Shown piece after piece: positions 8,089 through 17,229 of a stretch of DNA of 35,195 bases; position 1 is the stretch's first letter; each line of letters starts with the position of its first letter. Source of the stretch: Nocardioides sp. (lineage in GTDB: Bacteria; Actinomycetota; Actinomycetes; Propionibacteriales; Nocardioidaceae); the NCBI RefSeq assembly GCF_024509035.1, contig NZ_JANINT010000137.1, forward strand, positions 1-35,195, in the 5' to 3' direction. A program made the translations under genes and the position numbers. Under the pieces are notes generated by a model, which worked only from the letters and a program-made list of their open reading frames with translations, was not told the DNA's origin and did not search any database.

Positions 8089-9099
8089 TCACTTGATCGC
8101 CATGGCGTTGGGCGGCGAACCGACGCCGCCGACGAGGTTGAGGGGCTTGGCGGTGAGGAGGAACTCGAAGACCCCGTCGCGCGCGCAGTCGTCGGCGAGC
8201 GCCTCGAGGTTCCACAGCTCCCCGAGGGAGAGGCCGAGGAGCGCGATCAGCGGCCGGTGCATCATGCCGTTGTGCAGCACCCCGCGTTCGGGGGCGGGCT
8301 CGTCGGGGTCGACGAGCCCTGAGTCGGGGTCGACCGGGTGGGCCTCCACCCCGGAGTCGTCCGAGGCCACCATCGCGAGCTGGCGGTCCCACAGCCAGGC
8401 GATCATCTCCTCCGACTGCGCCAGCCCAGGGTGGCGGATCCGGGTCGAGAACGCCGCCCGCTCGGAGTCGCTGAGCGTCTCGATGTAGTACGCCGCCCAG
8501 CCGGTGCGCAGCAGGAGGATGTCACCGCTGCGAAGCTCCAGGCCCTGCGCCGCGGCCGCGTCCTCCAGGTCGGCGGGGGTGAACATCTGGTTGGAGGCGA
8601 GGTCGATGGGCGTGCCGCGCCGCTCGAAGTGCCGCCCGAGGTCCAGGAGCACTCCGCGGCCCACGATGCCCTTCTCGGCGAGAAGCTGGATGCCCAGGCT
8701 CGGGGCGCCGACCGCGATGTCGTCGTCGGCCGCCCCGCCGTAGAAGCCGTGCCGGGGATGCCGGATGTGGCGCAGCGCGTCGATCTGGGAGCTGGACTGG
8801 AGGTAGAACGAGTCGAGCCAGTCGTCGCGGTGGTTCGGGTTGTTGGCGAAGATGTGGTGCTGCGCGGCCGGCCGGGTGCCGGACGGCGCGGGCCGGAACG
8901 CATTGACGGCGTAGTCGAGGTTGAAGATCCTGCCGGAGCGGACCAGGCGAGTCGCCTCCACCGCGTGCTCGGCGGTCAGGAAGTTCATCGTGCCCAGCTG
9001 GTCGTCGGTGCCGAAGACCCCCCAGCTCGACCCCGGAGGGCCGTCCGTGCGTGCCTTCAGCTCCGCATAGGTCGGCACGTCGCGTCGATCACCGATCAT
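8089..9099 (-). CDS. cyclase-family metal-dependent hydrolase
   Basis: Belongs to the cyclase superfamily that includes arylformamidase (KynB) and isatin hydrolase: metal-dependent opening of amide, lactam or lactone bonds. The 336-aa product has SSQIDALRHIRH (about residues 98-109) where the family has its metal-binding HxGTHxDxxxH-like motif, and GDILLLRTGWAAYY, VASDDSGVEAHPVD and LHNGMMHRPL further on. The motif is the divergent form of the longer (over 300 aa) members, so the true substrate may differ from kynurenine or isatin. The ATG overlaps the stop of the LLM gene (ATGA). In this operon it most plausibly opens a ring made by one of the oxygenating enzymes; that is inference. Confidence 0.78.
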   Translation of the reverse strand: MIGDRRDVPTYAELKARTDGPPGSSWGVFGTDDQLGTMNFLTAEHAVEATRLVRSGRIFNLDYAVNAFRPAPSGTRPAAQHHIFANNPNHRDDWLDSFYLQSSSQIDALRHIRHPRHGFYGGAADDDIAVGAPSLGIQLLAEKGIVGRGVLLDLGRHFERRGTPIDLASNQMFTPADLEDAAAAQGLELRSGDILLLRTGWAAYYIETLSDSERAAFSTRIRHPGLAQSEEMIAWLWDRQLAMVASDDSGVEAHPVDPDSGLVDPDEPAPERGVLHNGMMHRPLIALLGLSLGELWNLEALADDCARDGVFEFLLTAKPLNLVGGVGSPPNAMAIK

Positions 9100-10064
9100 C
9101 CTGCGTCTCCTGCATCTGTGGGTGGTACGACGTGGTCCCCGACGAGGCTGATCGTGCGGTGCGCGATCTCCGCCGGGGTGCCCACCGGGGCGACCCGCAG
9201 CTGCAGCGAGGTGACCCCGGCGCGGGCGTAGCGAGCCACCGCGGCCGCGACCTCGGCGGGCGAGCCCACCAGCGGCAGCTCGACCGCTGCCGGCCCGTCC
9301 GCGCCCACCCAGGCCCCACGCCCGGTGTAGTAGTCGAGCGCCGGCGCGAAGTAGCGCGCGGCGAGGGCCCGAGCGGTGGCCGGGTCCTCGTGGACCAGGC
9401 AGAACCGCGTCGTGGCGACCTCGCCAGGGGCTTCGTGGGCCTGCTCGCCCCGCCGAGCCCAGAAGGCCGCTGCCTGCGTGGCGAGCAACCCGTCGGTGTA
9501 GTTGGTGGCGCCGTAGAACCCGTCCGCGAGATCGGCCGCGCGCCGTACGGACGCCGCGGTCTTGCCGCCGACCAGGATCCGCGGGCCACCCCGCTGGACC
9601 GGCGCGGGCACCGCCCTGACCCCGTCCGGCCCGGCGGAGGGCAGGTCCGACCACGCGGCACGCAGGATGGCCAGCGCTGCATCGAAGGCCGGCCCGGCCG
9701 GTGCGCCGGTGGAGACGCCGGCGCGCCGACCGACCTCGGGAGCACCGAGACCGATGCCGAGGGTGAACCGCCCCTCGCACAGCTGGTCGAGGAGCGCGGC
9801 CTCGTAGGCGAGCCGCTCGGGTGGGTGCGCCCGGAGCAGGAGGACCGCGGTGCCGAGGTGCAGCCGGGTCCGCCCGGCGAGGTGGCCGAGCACGATCAGC
9901 GACGCCGGGAGGTGGAAGGCCTCCGGCTGCCGGTGGTAGCTCTCCCCCACCCAGACGGAGTCGAGACCGTTGGCCTCCGCGTGTGCGAGCAGTGCGACGG
10001 TGTGGTCGACCTGAGCCCGGACCGGGTGGGCCGAGCTCAGGTCGACGGCGAGCCCGATGCGCAT
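9096..10064 (-). CDS. luciferase-like (LLM class) flavin-dependent oxidoreductase
   Basis: A TIM-barrel enzyme using reduced FMN or F420; members hydroxylate, oxidise or cleave C-N and C-S compounds. The 322-aa product begins MRIGLAVDLSSAHPV and has GLDSVWVGESYH, AGRTRLHLGTAVLLLRAHPPERLAYEAALLDQL, GRFTLGIGLGAPEV and GGPRILVGGKTAASVRRAADLADGFYG. These are the usual bacterial luciferase-family landmarks, including the cofactor-binding GG segment. The ATG follows the TAG of the substrate-binding protein gene with no gap. It is in one operon with an importer component and a ring-opening hydrolase, so it probably acts on the imported compound. Cofactor and substrate cannot be settled from the sequence. 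Confidence 0.85.
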   Translation of the reverse strand: MRIGLAVDLSSAHPVRAQVDHTVALLAHAEANGLDSVWVGESYHRQPEAFHLPASLIVLGHLAGRTRLHLGTAVLLLRAHPPERLAYEAALLDQLCEGRFTLGIGLGAPEVGRRAGVSTGAPAGPAFDAALAILRAAWSDLPSAGPDGVRAVPAPVQRGGPRILVGGKTAASVRRAADLADGFYGATNYTDGLLATQAAAFWARRGEQAHEAPGEVATTRFCLVHEDPATARALAARYFAPALDYYTGRGAWVGADGPAAVELPLVGSPAEVAAAVARYARAGVTSLQLRVAPVGTPAEIAHRTISLVGDHVVPPTDAGDAG

Positions 10065-11150
10065 CTAGGAGGCGTCCGTGGCCTGCTGGCGGATCTCGTC
10101 GTGGTCGAAGTCGTTGATCTCCTCGAAGAACTCGTCGGTGTAGATCTCCGAGGCCGGATAGTCCCCGATCAGCCCGGCCGAGGCCATGAAGGCGAGCGCA
10201 CTGGTGATGCCGTCCTCGGGGATCGTGAGCAGGTTCTCGCCGTCGAAGTCCTGCCCGTCGAGCCTCACCTCGAGACCCTTGACGGCCTTGGCCAGCGCCA
10301 CGTCCTCCGGCTCGGACCCCCGGGTCTCGGGATAGAGCTCCCACAGGTCCCGGATCGCCGCCTCGGGATCGGCCTCGGCGAACACGAAGGCCTTCGCGAC
10401 CGCGCGGCCGAACTTCTCCAGCTCCTCGGCCTTGTCGTCGATGACGCCCTGCTTGGCCGCGAAGCCGCCGCCCCAGGCGTTGGCCGTCTCGTCCACGGGG
10501 AGCGGGGTGAGGTCGATGCCCGCGTTCCTGATGTCCTGGTAGACCGTGTCCCACATCGCCAGCGCGTCGACCTTGCCGCTCTGGATCGCATTGATCTGCT
10601 GCGGGCCGACCCCGATCGGGACCAGCTGCGCCGCGGAGGAGTCCATGCCGTTGAGCTCCAGCGCGGTGCGGGCGAACGTCGACCCGGAGCTCGCGACGCT
10701 GGAGACGCCGATGCGCTTGCCGTCGAGGTCCTCGATGCTCGTCACGTCGGACCCCTCGGGCACCTGCAGGCTGTAGATCCACCTGGGCCAGTACGACGCG
10801 AAGTACTTCATGTCGAGGCCCTTCTCGTGACCGATGGCCACCGGCTCCACGGTCATCAGACCGACGTCCGCGCCACCCCCGGCGAGCTGCTGGAGTGCCT
10901 CGGTGGCCGAGGCGAACACGTTCATCTCGACGTCGAGTCCCTCGTCCTCGAAGTAGTGCTCCGCCTGGACCACGGCCATCACGGCGTACCCGGGGTTCCA
11001 GCCACCCGAGGCCATCGCGAACCGCAGAGAGGCCTGATCACCCGAGTCGCCACCCGAGCCTTCGTCGTCGGAACCGCAGGCCCCGAGCAAGGCGGCCGCG
11101 CACAGCAGCGCGGCCGTCCCGGACAGCGCCCTCCTGAATCGTCTGGTCAT
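10065..11150 (-). CDS. NitT/TauT-type ABC transporter substrate-binding lipoprotein
   Basis: Extracytoplasmic lipid-anchored receptor for an ABC importer. The 361-aa product has a signal peptide ending in the lipobox LGAC (lipidated Cys C25), an Asp/Gly/Ser-rich linker, then an NMT1/SsuA-like domain: GGWNPGYAVMAVVQAEHYF, EALQQLAGGGADVGLMTVEP, IEDLDGKRIGVSS and INAIQSGKVDALAMWD. No transporter partner lies in its own operon. The matching ATPase and permease are in the divergent operon at 13992 and 14801, so the importer is split by strand. The ligand is probably an organic anion, as for many taurine, sulfonate or aromatic acid receptors of this group; this is inference. The gene starts 5 bp after the bicupin stop. 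Confidence 0.92.
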   Translation of the reverse strand: MTRRFRRALSGTAALLCAAALLGACGSDDEGSGGDSGDQASLRFAMASGGWNPGYAVMAVVQAEHYFEDEGLDVEMNVFASATEALQQLAGGGADVGLMTVEPVAIGHEKGLDMKYFASYWPRWIYSLQVPEGSDVTSIEDLDGKRIGVSSVASSGSTFARTALELNGMDSSAAQLVPIGVGPQQINAIQSGKVDALAMWDTVYQDIRNAGIDLTPLPVDETANAWGGGFAAKQGVIDDKAEELEKFGRAVAKAFVFAEADPEAAIRDLWELYPETRGSEPEDVALAKAVKGLEVRLDGQDFDGENLLTIPEDGITSALAFMASAGLIGDYPASEIYTDEFFEEINDFDHDEIRQQATDAS

Positions 11151-11155
11151 GGTCG

Positions 11156-12049
11156 TCAGCTCTCTCTCCGTGACTGGGGTGACTGGGGCAATGGGTAGGT
11201 CGCTTCGTTGAGCACGCGGCCCGGCGTCAGGGAGAAGTCCAGACGCGGTGGGCAGAAGATGTCGATGAGCTGGTTGACGCCCGCACCGACAGCCTCGCTC
11301 GTGTGGATCATCGGCGGGGGGATCACCGCGACCGACGGGCTCCCGCACCGCACGTGCTCGTCCTCGCGCCACTCCCGGCGGCTCTTCGACCAGGGCGTCC
11401 GCAGGTGGTGGACGTACTCCCCCTCCACGGCGAGCGAGCACTGCTCGAAGTCGTCGTGATGGTGCGGGGACAGGCTGTCGGGATCGCGCGGGCCGATCCG
11501 CGGCGACAAGAAGTTGACCATGAACGTGCTGCAGCGCAGCAGCTGCCCGGGTCGCACCTGGTCCTGGGTCACGGTCAGGTCGTCGAGCCGGTAGGCCCGG
11601 ATCCGGTAGCCCTCGGGCGGGTCGGGCCAGGCGGCGAACGGCGCGACGTTCGGGTGAGGCACCCGATAGGCCTCGGCGTTGCCCGCCCGGCCGATCAGAT
11701 CCGTGGACCGCGCGCTGACCAGGCGTACGACGGTGCACTCCTCGACAGCGGTGATCGTGCTGTGCCCCGGCGGGACCATCACGACGGCCCGCCCGGTCAC
11801 CTTCTCGGCCTCGTCCCCGGCCCGCACCTCGACGCTGCACGAGTCGAAGGGGAGGATCACGACGTACTCGTCGGGCTGGTCGGCTCGAGTCAACGCGTCG
11901 CCGGCGACCAGCGTCGTGTAGGCGAGCGCGAAGTTGTGGCCGCGGAAGTACCACGTCGACGACCCGGCGGGGCTCGTCTCGTCGGGCGCGCCGGTGCCGA
12001 GGTCGGACCAGGTGGCGACGGGTGGGGTCTGGGGATCGGTCTTCGGCAT
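11156..12049 (-). CDS. bicupin protein of unknown function
   Basis: The 297-aa product has two cupin-like halves. The N-terminal half (about 35-115) has the strand pattern DEYVVILPFDSCSVEV and GRAVVMVPPGHSTI but lacks a full set of metal ligands. The C-terminal half (about 165-275) has HHHDDFEQCSLAVEGEYVHH and IPPPMIHTSEAVG, with likely ligands H196/H198, E202 and H249. That pattern suggests one mononuclear metal site (Fe, Mn or Zn) and possible dioxygenase, isomerase or decarboxylase activity. It starts at ATG 12049, with GGAGG near the end of the upstream gene as ribosome site. Lying between the DUF6282-like gene and the importer receptor, it is very likely a catabolic enzyme of this island. 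A specific reaction cannot be assigned. Confidence 0.72.
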   Translation of the reverse strand: MPKTDPQTPPVATWSDLGTGAPDETSPAGSSTWYFRGHNFALAYTTLVAGDALTRADQPDEYVVILPFDSCSVEVRAGDEAEKVTGRAVVMVPPGHSTITAVEECTVVRLVSARSTDLIGRAGNAEAYRVPHPNVAPFAAWPDPPEGYRIRAYRLDDLTVTQDQVRPGQLLRCSTFMVNFLSPRIGPRDPDSLSPHHHDDFEQCSLAVEGEYVHHLRTPWSKSRREWREDEHVRCGSPSVAVIPPPMIHTSEAVGAGVNQLIDIFCPPRLDFSLTPGRVLNEATYPLPQSPQSRRES

Positions 12050-12054
12050 CGGTG

Positions 12055-12945
12055 TCAGTCCTCCAGACCGAGCAGGAACGCGGGGTTGTCGCAGAAGACG
12101 AGGCGCAGAGACTTCTCGTCCAGCCCCAGGTCGAGCAGTGCGGACGCGACGCGGATGAAGGCGTCCACCGGCTTCGGGCGGTTCTCCTGACCCAGGTCGG
12201 AGGCGATCACCGTGTGCTCGGGGCCGACCTTCTCGATCCACTCCAGCAGCTGCTTGGGGTCCCACTTCTTGGTCCCCTCCGGGTCGTAGAACCCGGCCTC
12301 GTGCTCCACGAAGGCCCCGAGGGCGACCAGCTCGTGACACTTGTCCGGGTCGGCATCGACCACGTAGTCGGGGTGGTTGAGGAGCATCCGCTTGATGCCC
12401 TTGTCGCGTGCGGCCGTGAACAGCTGCGTGATCGAGTCGGGCGCCATGTGTCCGCCGGTGACCATCGCTCCGGTCTCCTTGACGAGGTCGAGCACGTCGA
12501 ACACCTCCGAGATGAGCTCGCCGTTGCTCCGGTGCACCTCGACACGCTCGTTGGGCACCTCGACGATCGCGGACGGGAAGCCCACGCCCTCGGGGTGGCA
12601 GTCGATGTGCTGCTCCGCGGAGAGCGTCGGGAACCACACAGCCCGACCACCCATCCGCAACGACATCGCGACCGCGGACGGATTGATGCCACCCACGTGG
12701 TTGTTGAGGGCGATGCCGCCGAAGACCGGCACGGTGCTCTGCGCGAGTCGATCACTCATCGCCAGCAGGTCCATGACGGTGTTGTGGTGGTGGGACTTCA
12801 CCAGCACGCCCCGCATGGCGAGGCGTTCGCCGTCCTTGGCGGCCTCCGCGTGGTCGAAGCGGCGCCGGAACGGGTTCGGCCCGGAGTGGCAGTGCAGGTC
12901 GACGCACCCGTGCAGGAGCGTCTCGATGGCGGGTGTCTGGGTCAT
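12055..12945 (-). CDS. DUF6282-like amidohydrolase-superfamily protein
   Basis: The 296-aa product looks like a metal-dependent TIM-barrel hydrolase: VDLHCHSGPNPF (H18, H20), VLVKSHHHNTV (51-54), MVTGGHMAPDS, LLNHPDYVVD and VIASDLGQ supply the expected His and Asp ligands. The DLHxHSGP-P-F opening and KSHHH segment match what I recall as the DUF6282 family, found in catabolic clusters without a proven reaction. The ATG at 12945 has GGGAG upstream. It is the first gene of the minus arm and is transcribed away from iclR. It is distinct from the second amidohydrolase at 19831, so the island encodes two such enzymes, probably at different steps. Confidence 0.75.
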   Translation of the reverse strand: MTQTPAIETLLHGCVDLHCHSGPNPFRRRFDHAEAAKDGERLAMRGVLVKSHHHNTVMDLLAMSDRLAQSTVPVFGGIALNNHVGGINPSAVAMSLRMGGRAVWFPTLSAEQHIDCHPEGVGFPSAIVEVPNERVEVHRSNGELISEVFDVLDLVKETGAMVTGGHMAPDSITQLFTAARDKGIKRMLLNHPDYVVDADPDKCHELVALGAFVEHEAGFYDPEGTKKWDPKQLLEWIEKVGPEHTVIASDLGQENRPKPVDAFIRVASALLDLGLDEKSLRLVFCDNPAFLLGLED

Positions 12946-13154
12946 GGATGTGCTCCCGTGTCGGTTGCGTCACACTGTTCGGATGTCAGACTCTGTGTTC
13001 GTTATGTGATCTGTCAAGAGCTTGATCCGATCGACTCCGATCATGAGTTCGAGCGCATTTCGTCCGAGAGTCTTGTGATGTCCGGCACAGCGTGCGTAGG
13101 CTCGGTGTCCGTAGTCCGAACACCAACTTCTCACTACGAACCAAGGAGTAGCCC
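12946..13154. promoter_or_regulatory. shared divergent control region of the catabolic island
   Basis: This 209-bp region separates the minus arm from iclR and must hold both promoters. Two inverted repeats stand out. One spans 13104-13124 (GGTGT-CCG...CGAACACC, 17 of 21 positions symmetric) and lies 30 bp before the iclR start. The other spans 13023-13043 (TGATC...GATCA outer arms, about 14 of 21 symmetric) in the middle. IclR regulators bind such palindromes, so these are candidate operators for autorepression and for control of the minus arm. AAGGAG lies 6 nt before the iclR GTG. The rest of the gap is unusually AT-rich for this window. No unambiguous -35/-10 pair was found. Confidence 0.5.
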
Positions 13155-13946
13155 GTGGCCCAGCCGCCGGTGGACGAGCAGGAGGACGGCTCGCCGTCGT
13201 CTCGCGAGCACGACATCCAGGCGGTCAGCCGCACCGCCCAGATCCTGGGCCTGTTCGCCCCGGACTCACCCGCGGTGTCGGTCGCTGACGCCACCCGCCG
13301 GCTGGGGATGAACCGCACGACGGTGCACCGCTACTTCAGCTCGATGATCGCCTCGGGACTGCTCGAGCGCATCGAGGGGACGACCCAGGTCCGTCCGGGC
13401 CGGTCGCTGCTACAGCTGGGCACCTTCGCCGTCAGCCAGCAGCAGATCATGCACCTCGCACCGGCCTACCTGCGCGAGCTCGCTCTCGAGGTCAAGGTCA
13501 CCGCCGTGATGTCCCTCTGGGGCACCTCGGGACCGGTCGTCTCGCTCGTCGAGGAGGCCGAGCATCCGACGCTGGTGACCGTGCGCGTGGGCTCGCAGCT
13601 GGCGCTGGACACCTCACAGGCCAAGATCTTCCTGGCCTTCCTCGCCGACCAGTTCCACGCCGAGCGGCTCACCGGTGGACTCCCCGAGCCGCAGCGGACC
13701 CAGACCCGCACCCAGATCGAGGAGGCGCGCGAGCACGGGTTGAGCGGCAGCGTCAACCATCGCGGGATCTCCATCGTCGCAGGCCCGGTCTTCGGCGCCA
13801 CCGGCATCTGCGCGGCGCTGGCGATCGTCGGGACGGAGCGGATGCTGTCCGCCGCGCTCGACTCCCGCGAGGCCACGGCGCTCAAGCGTGCCTGCCGAGG
13901 ACTGACCAAGGAGATGGGCGGCACCTGGCCGTCGAGCCTCGCCTGA
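13155..13946 (+). CDS. IclR-family transcriptional regulator
   Basis: DNA-binding regulator, usually ligand-responsive, of catabolic operons. The 263-aa product has an N-terminal winged helix (about 22-85; recognition helix region RLGMNRTTVHRYFSSMIASGLL) and a C-terminal IclR effector domain (about 95-255) with VTVRVGSQLALDTSQAKIF and ISIVAGPVFGATG. GTG start at 13155 with AAGGAG 6 nt upstream. It is the first gene of the plus arm and faces the divergent minus arm, the classic position for a local regulator of both. The ligand is probably the imported compound or an intermediate. Whether it represses or activates is not visible. Confidence 0.92.
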   Translation: MAQPPVDEQEDGSPSSREHDIQAVSRTAQILGLFAPDSPAVSVADATRRLGMNRTTVHRYFSSMIASGLLERIEGTTQVRPGRSLLQLGTFAVSQQQIMHLAPAYLRELALEVKVTAVMSLWGTSGPVVSLVEEAEHPTLVTVRVGSQLALDTSQAKIFLAFLADQFHAERLTGGLPEPQRTQTRTQIEEAREHGLSGSVNHRGISIVAGPVFGATGICAALAIVGTERMLSAALDSREATALKRACRGLTKEMGGTWPSSLA

Positions 13947-13991
13947 CCGGCCGCCCCACGTCCCCCTGCCCGCCAACGAGAGGAGCCGCTC

Positions 13992-14792
<801 letters not shown>

Positions 14793-14800
14793 GAGGAGCG

Positions 14801-15688
14801 ATGTCCGCCCACACCGCGAGCGGCCGCGACCGCAGGTCCGCGAGCACGGCCGCAGCAGCACCACCGGCCGATCCCGAGACGGCGACCATCGACGTCCCGC
14901 CGCGCCAGCGCCGCCGCCTGCCCGGCGCGGTCTACAGCACGGCGGTGTTCGCCGGGCTGCTGCTGGCCTGGCAGCTGGCCGTCAAGGTCTTCGACGTCTC
15001 CGAGATCCTGGTGCCGACCCCTCTGGCCGTCGGTCGGTCGCTGGTCGACGGGTTCCAGGACGGCATCCTCGTGACGCACGCGATCGTGACGCTCGAGGAG
15101 GTCGTCTACGGGTTCGGCCTCGCCGTCGGCTCGGCGTTGCTCTCGGCCGTGCTGATCACCCAGTTCCGGCCGGTCGAGCGGGTCCTCTTCCCGTTGCTGG
15201 TGCTGACGCAGACCATCCCCAAGGTCGCGATGGCGCCGCTGCTGATCGTGTGGTTCGGGATCGGGACCACCTCGAAGGTGCTCACCGTCGCCCTCATCGC
15301 CTTCTTCCCGCTGCTCATCAACTCCGTGCTCGGATTCCGGTCGGCCCCGCACGACCAGGTCGAGATGCTCCGGTCCTTCGGGGCCTCACGACTCCAGGTA
15401 CTGCGCTACCTGCGCATCCCCTCGGCCCTCCCCCACATCTTCGCCGGCCTCGAAGTCGCGGTGATCCTTGCCGTCACCGGCGCCGTCGTGGCGGAGTTCG
15501 TCGGCAGCTCCGAGGGCCTGGGCTACCTGATCCAGGCCAGCAACTTCACCCTCGACGTCGCGCGCACCTTCGCGGTGATCGTCGTGCTGTCGGCGATCGG
15601 CATGCTCCTGCACGCGATCGTCGTCCACCTGGGCAAGTGGCTGGTCTTCTGGACCGAGAGCCCCACGACCTCCGGCATCGAGAGCTGA
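14801..15688 (+). CDS. NitT/TauT-type ABC transporter permease
   Basis: Membrane component of the importer. The 295-aa product has a basic, Ala-rich N-terminus of about 45 residues, then about six hydrophobic segments (e.g. AVYSTAVFAGLLLAWQLAV, LLVLTQTIPKVAMAPLLIVW, VAVILAVTGAVVAEFVG, VIVVLSAIGMLLHAIVVHL). The cytoplasmic coupling loop EMLRSFGASRLQVLRYLRIPSALP is the EAA-like motif of the binding-protein-dependent permease family. AGGAGGAG lies just before the ATG. It is co-transcribed with the ATPase and with the catabolic enzymes downstream (the next start is 3 bp after the stop). Confidence 0.93.
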   Translation: MSAHTASGRDRRSASTAAAAPPADPETATIDVPPRQRRRLPGAVYSTAVFAGLLLAWQLAVKVFDVSEILVPTPLAVGRSLVDGFQDGILVTHAIVTLEEVVYGFGLAVGSALLSAVLITQFRPVERVLFPLLVLTQTIPKVAMAPLLIVWFGIGTTSKVLTVALIAFFPLLINSVLGFRSAPHDQVEMLRSFGASRLQVLRYLRIPSALPHIFAGLEVAVILAVTGAVVAEFVGSSEGLGYLIQASNFTLDVARTFAVIVVLSAIGMLLHAIVVHLGKWLVFWTESPTTSGIES

Positions 15689-15691
15689 GCC

Positions 15692-16474
15692 GTGCTGCGC
15701 ACACGCAATGCGGACGAAGGGTCCGCCCTGGGCACCTGGGTGAAGCTGTCCAGCCCCGAGAGCGTCGAGATCCTCGCCCACGCCGGCTTCGACTTCGTGG
15801 TCATCGACCTCGAGCACACGACGTTGGACCTCGGCGCGTGCTCCACCCACATCGCGCTCGCCCGCGCCCTCGGGGTCGACCCGCTGGTGAGGGTTCCCGA
15901 CCATGGCCAGAGCACGATCCAGCGGGTGCTCGACGCCGGCGCCGTCGGCGTGATCGTGCCGCACGTCGACACCGCCGACCAGGCCCGCGCTGCCGTGCGC
16001 GCCACGAGGTTCCCGCCTCACGGGGTCCGCGGGTCCGGCGGGACGAGCCGGGCGGGCCGATGGGGGACGTTGCCTCGTGCGGACTACCTCCGCTTCGGCA
16101 ACGACGACGCCCTGTGCATCGTCCAGCTCGAGAGCCCGGAGGCGGTCGCCAACGCCGCGGAGATCATGGCGGTCGACGGCGTCGACTCCGCGTTCGTCGG
16201 CACGGCGGACCTCTCGATGTCGATGGGAGTCGCCGCGGGCTCCGAGGAGGTACGACGCCTCGTGGGCTCAGTCCTCGACGCGGCCGCCGCGGCCGGGCGG
16301 CCGCTCGGGACCGCCGCGGCCACGAGCGGTGCGGCGCGCTCGGCCCTGGCGAGCGGCTACGACTACGTGGTGCTCAGCAACGACACCTCGATCCTCGCGA
16401 GCGGTGCCCGCGAGCTCGTGAGCGCCGTGCACGGGTCCGTCGACGAGCCGGTCGTGGAGGGAGTGCCGCGATGA
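15692..16474 (+). CDS. HpcH/HpaI-family aldolase
   Basis: A metal-dependent class II aldolase or lyase that usually splits 4-hydroxy-2-oxo acids to pyruvate plus an aldehyde. The 260-aa product has DFVVIDLEHTTLD with the catalytic His H42, VRVPD (R68), IVQLESPEAV (metal ligand E147) and VGTADLSMSMG (metal ligand D173). The arrangement fits HpaI/GarL. GTG start 3 bp after the permease stop; the end overlaps the SDR start (ATGA). In the island it would cleave a linear intermediate after ring opening. The exact substrate is unknown. Confidence 0.88.
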   Translation: MLRTRNADEGSALGTWVKLSSPESVEILAHAGFDFVVIDLEHTTLDLGACSTHIALARALGVDPLVRVPDHGQSTIQRVLDAGAVGVIVPHVDTADQARAAVRATRFPPHGVRGSGGTSRAGRWGTLPRADYLRFGNDDALCIVQLESPEAVANAAEIMAVDGVDSAFVGTADLSMSMGVAAGSEEVRRLVGSVLDAAAAAGRPLGTAAATSGAARSALASGYDYVVLSNDTSILASGARELVSAVHGSVDEPVVEGVPR

Positions 16475-17229
16475 GCGCTGCACGCGTCGCCCTCGTCACG
16501 GGATCGAGCTCGGGCATCGGCGAGGCGATCGCCCGCACGCTCGCCGCCGACGGCTTCACGGTCGTCGTCAACTCCGCGACCTCGGTCGAGGCCGGGGAGC
16601 GGATCGCGGCCGAGCTGCCGGGCGGGAGCTACGTCCGAGGCGACGTCGCCGACCCCGCCGACGCCGTCCGGCTGGTCGAGACGGCCCTGGAGCGGCACGG
16701 GCGGCTCGACGTCCTCGTCAACAACGCCGGGACCTCCACTCCCGTCCCGCACACGGACCTCGACGGCGTGAGCGCCGAGGACTGGCACCGGATCCTCGGC
16801 GTCAACGTGGTCGGCCCCTGGCAGCTGTCGGTCGCCGCTGTGAAGGCCATGGAACCCGGTGGCCTGATCGTGAACATCAGCTCCGTGGGCGGGACCAGGG
16901 CGCTCGGCAGCTCGATCCCGTACGCCGTCAGCAAGGCGGCCCTCAACCACTTGACCCGTCTCCTCGCCAAGGCCGTCGGACCCGACATCCGGGTCAACGC
17001 CGTCGCACCGGGGCCGGTCGAGACCCCGATGTCGGCCGGATCGCTGACGGACCGGGCGGCGCGGACGGCGTCGATGACGCCCCTCGGCCGGATCGGCCGG
17101 CCGTCCGACGTGGCCGCGGTGGTGCTGGCCTTGGTCAACACGCCGTTCATCACCGGCGAGGTCGTGCACGTCGACGGAGGCATCAACCTCGTCACGCACA
17201 TGGACGCCCCACGCGAGGTCGGCCGATGA
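16471..17229 (+). CDS. short-chain dehydrogenase/reductase
   Basis: NAD(P)-dependent oxidoreductase of the classical SDR type. The 252-aa product has the nucleotide motif TGSSSGIG (10-17), NNAG (84-87), the catalytic Ser in VNISSVGG (S138), YAVSK (Y151, K155) and PGPVETPM after the active site. FITGEVVHVDGG near the end is typical of FabG-like members. The start overlaps the aldolase stop and the end overlaps the [2Fe-2S] subunit start, both ATGA. It probably oxidises or reduces a hydroxy/oxo intermediate of the pathway. Substrate unknown. Confidence 0.92.
   Translation: MSAARVALVTGSSSGIGEAIARTLAADGFTVVVNSATSVEAGERIAAELPGGSYVRGDVADPADAVRLVETALERHGRLDVLVNNAGTSTPVPHTDLDGVSAEDWHRILGVNVVGPWQLSVAAVKAMEPGGLIVNISSVGGTRALGSSIPYAVSKAALNHLTRLLAKAVGPDIRVNAVAPGPVETPMSAGSLTDRAARTASMTPLGRIGRPSDVAAVVLALVNTPFITGEVVHVDGGINLVTHMDAPREVGR

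Noticed and set aside
9051-11198. 715-codon plus-strand frame opposite LLM and receptor genes
   Set aside because: Antisense shadow spanning two well-supported genes, with no motifs.
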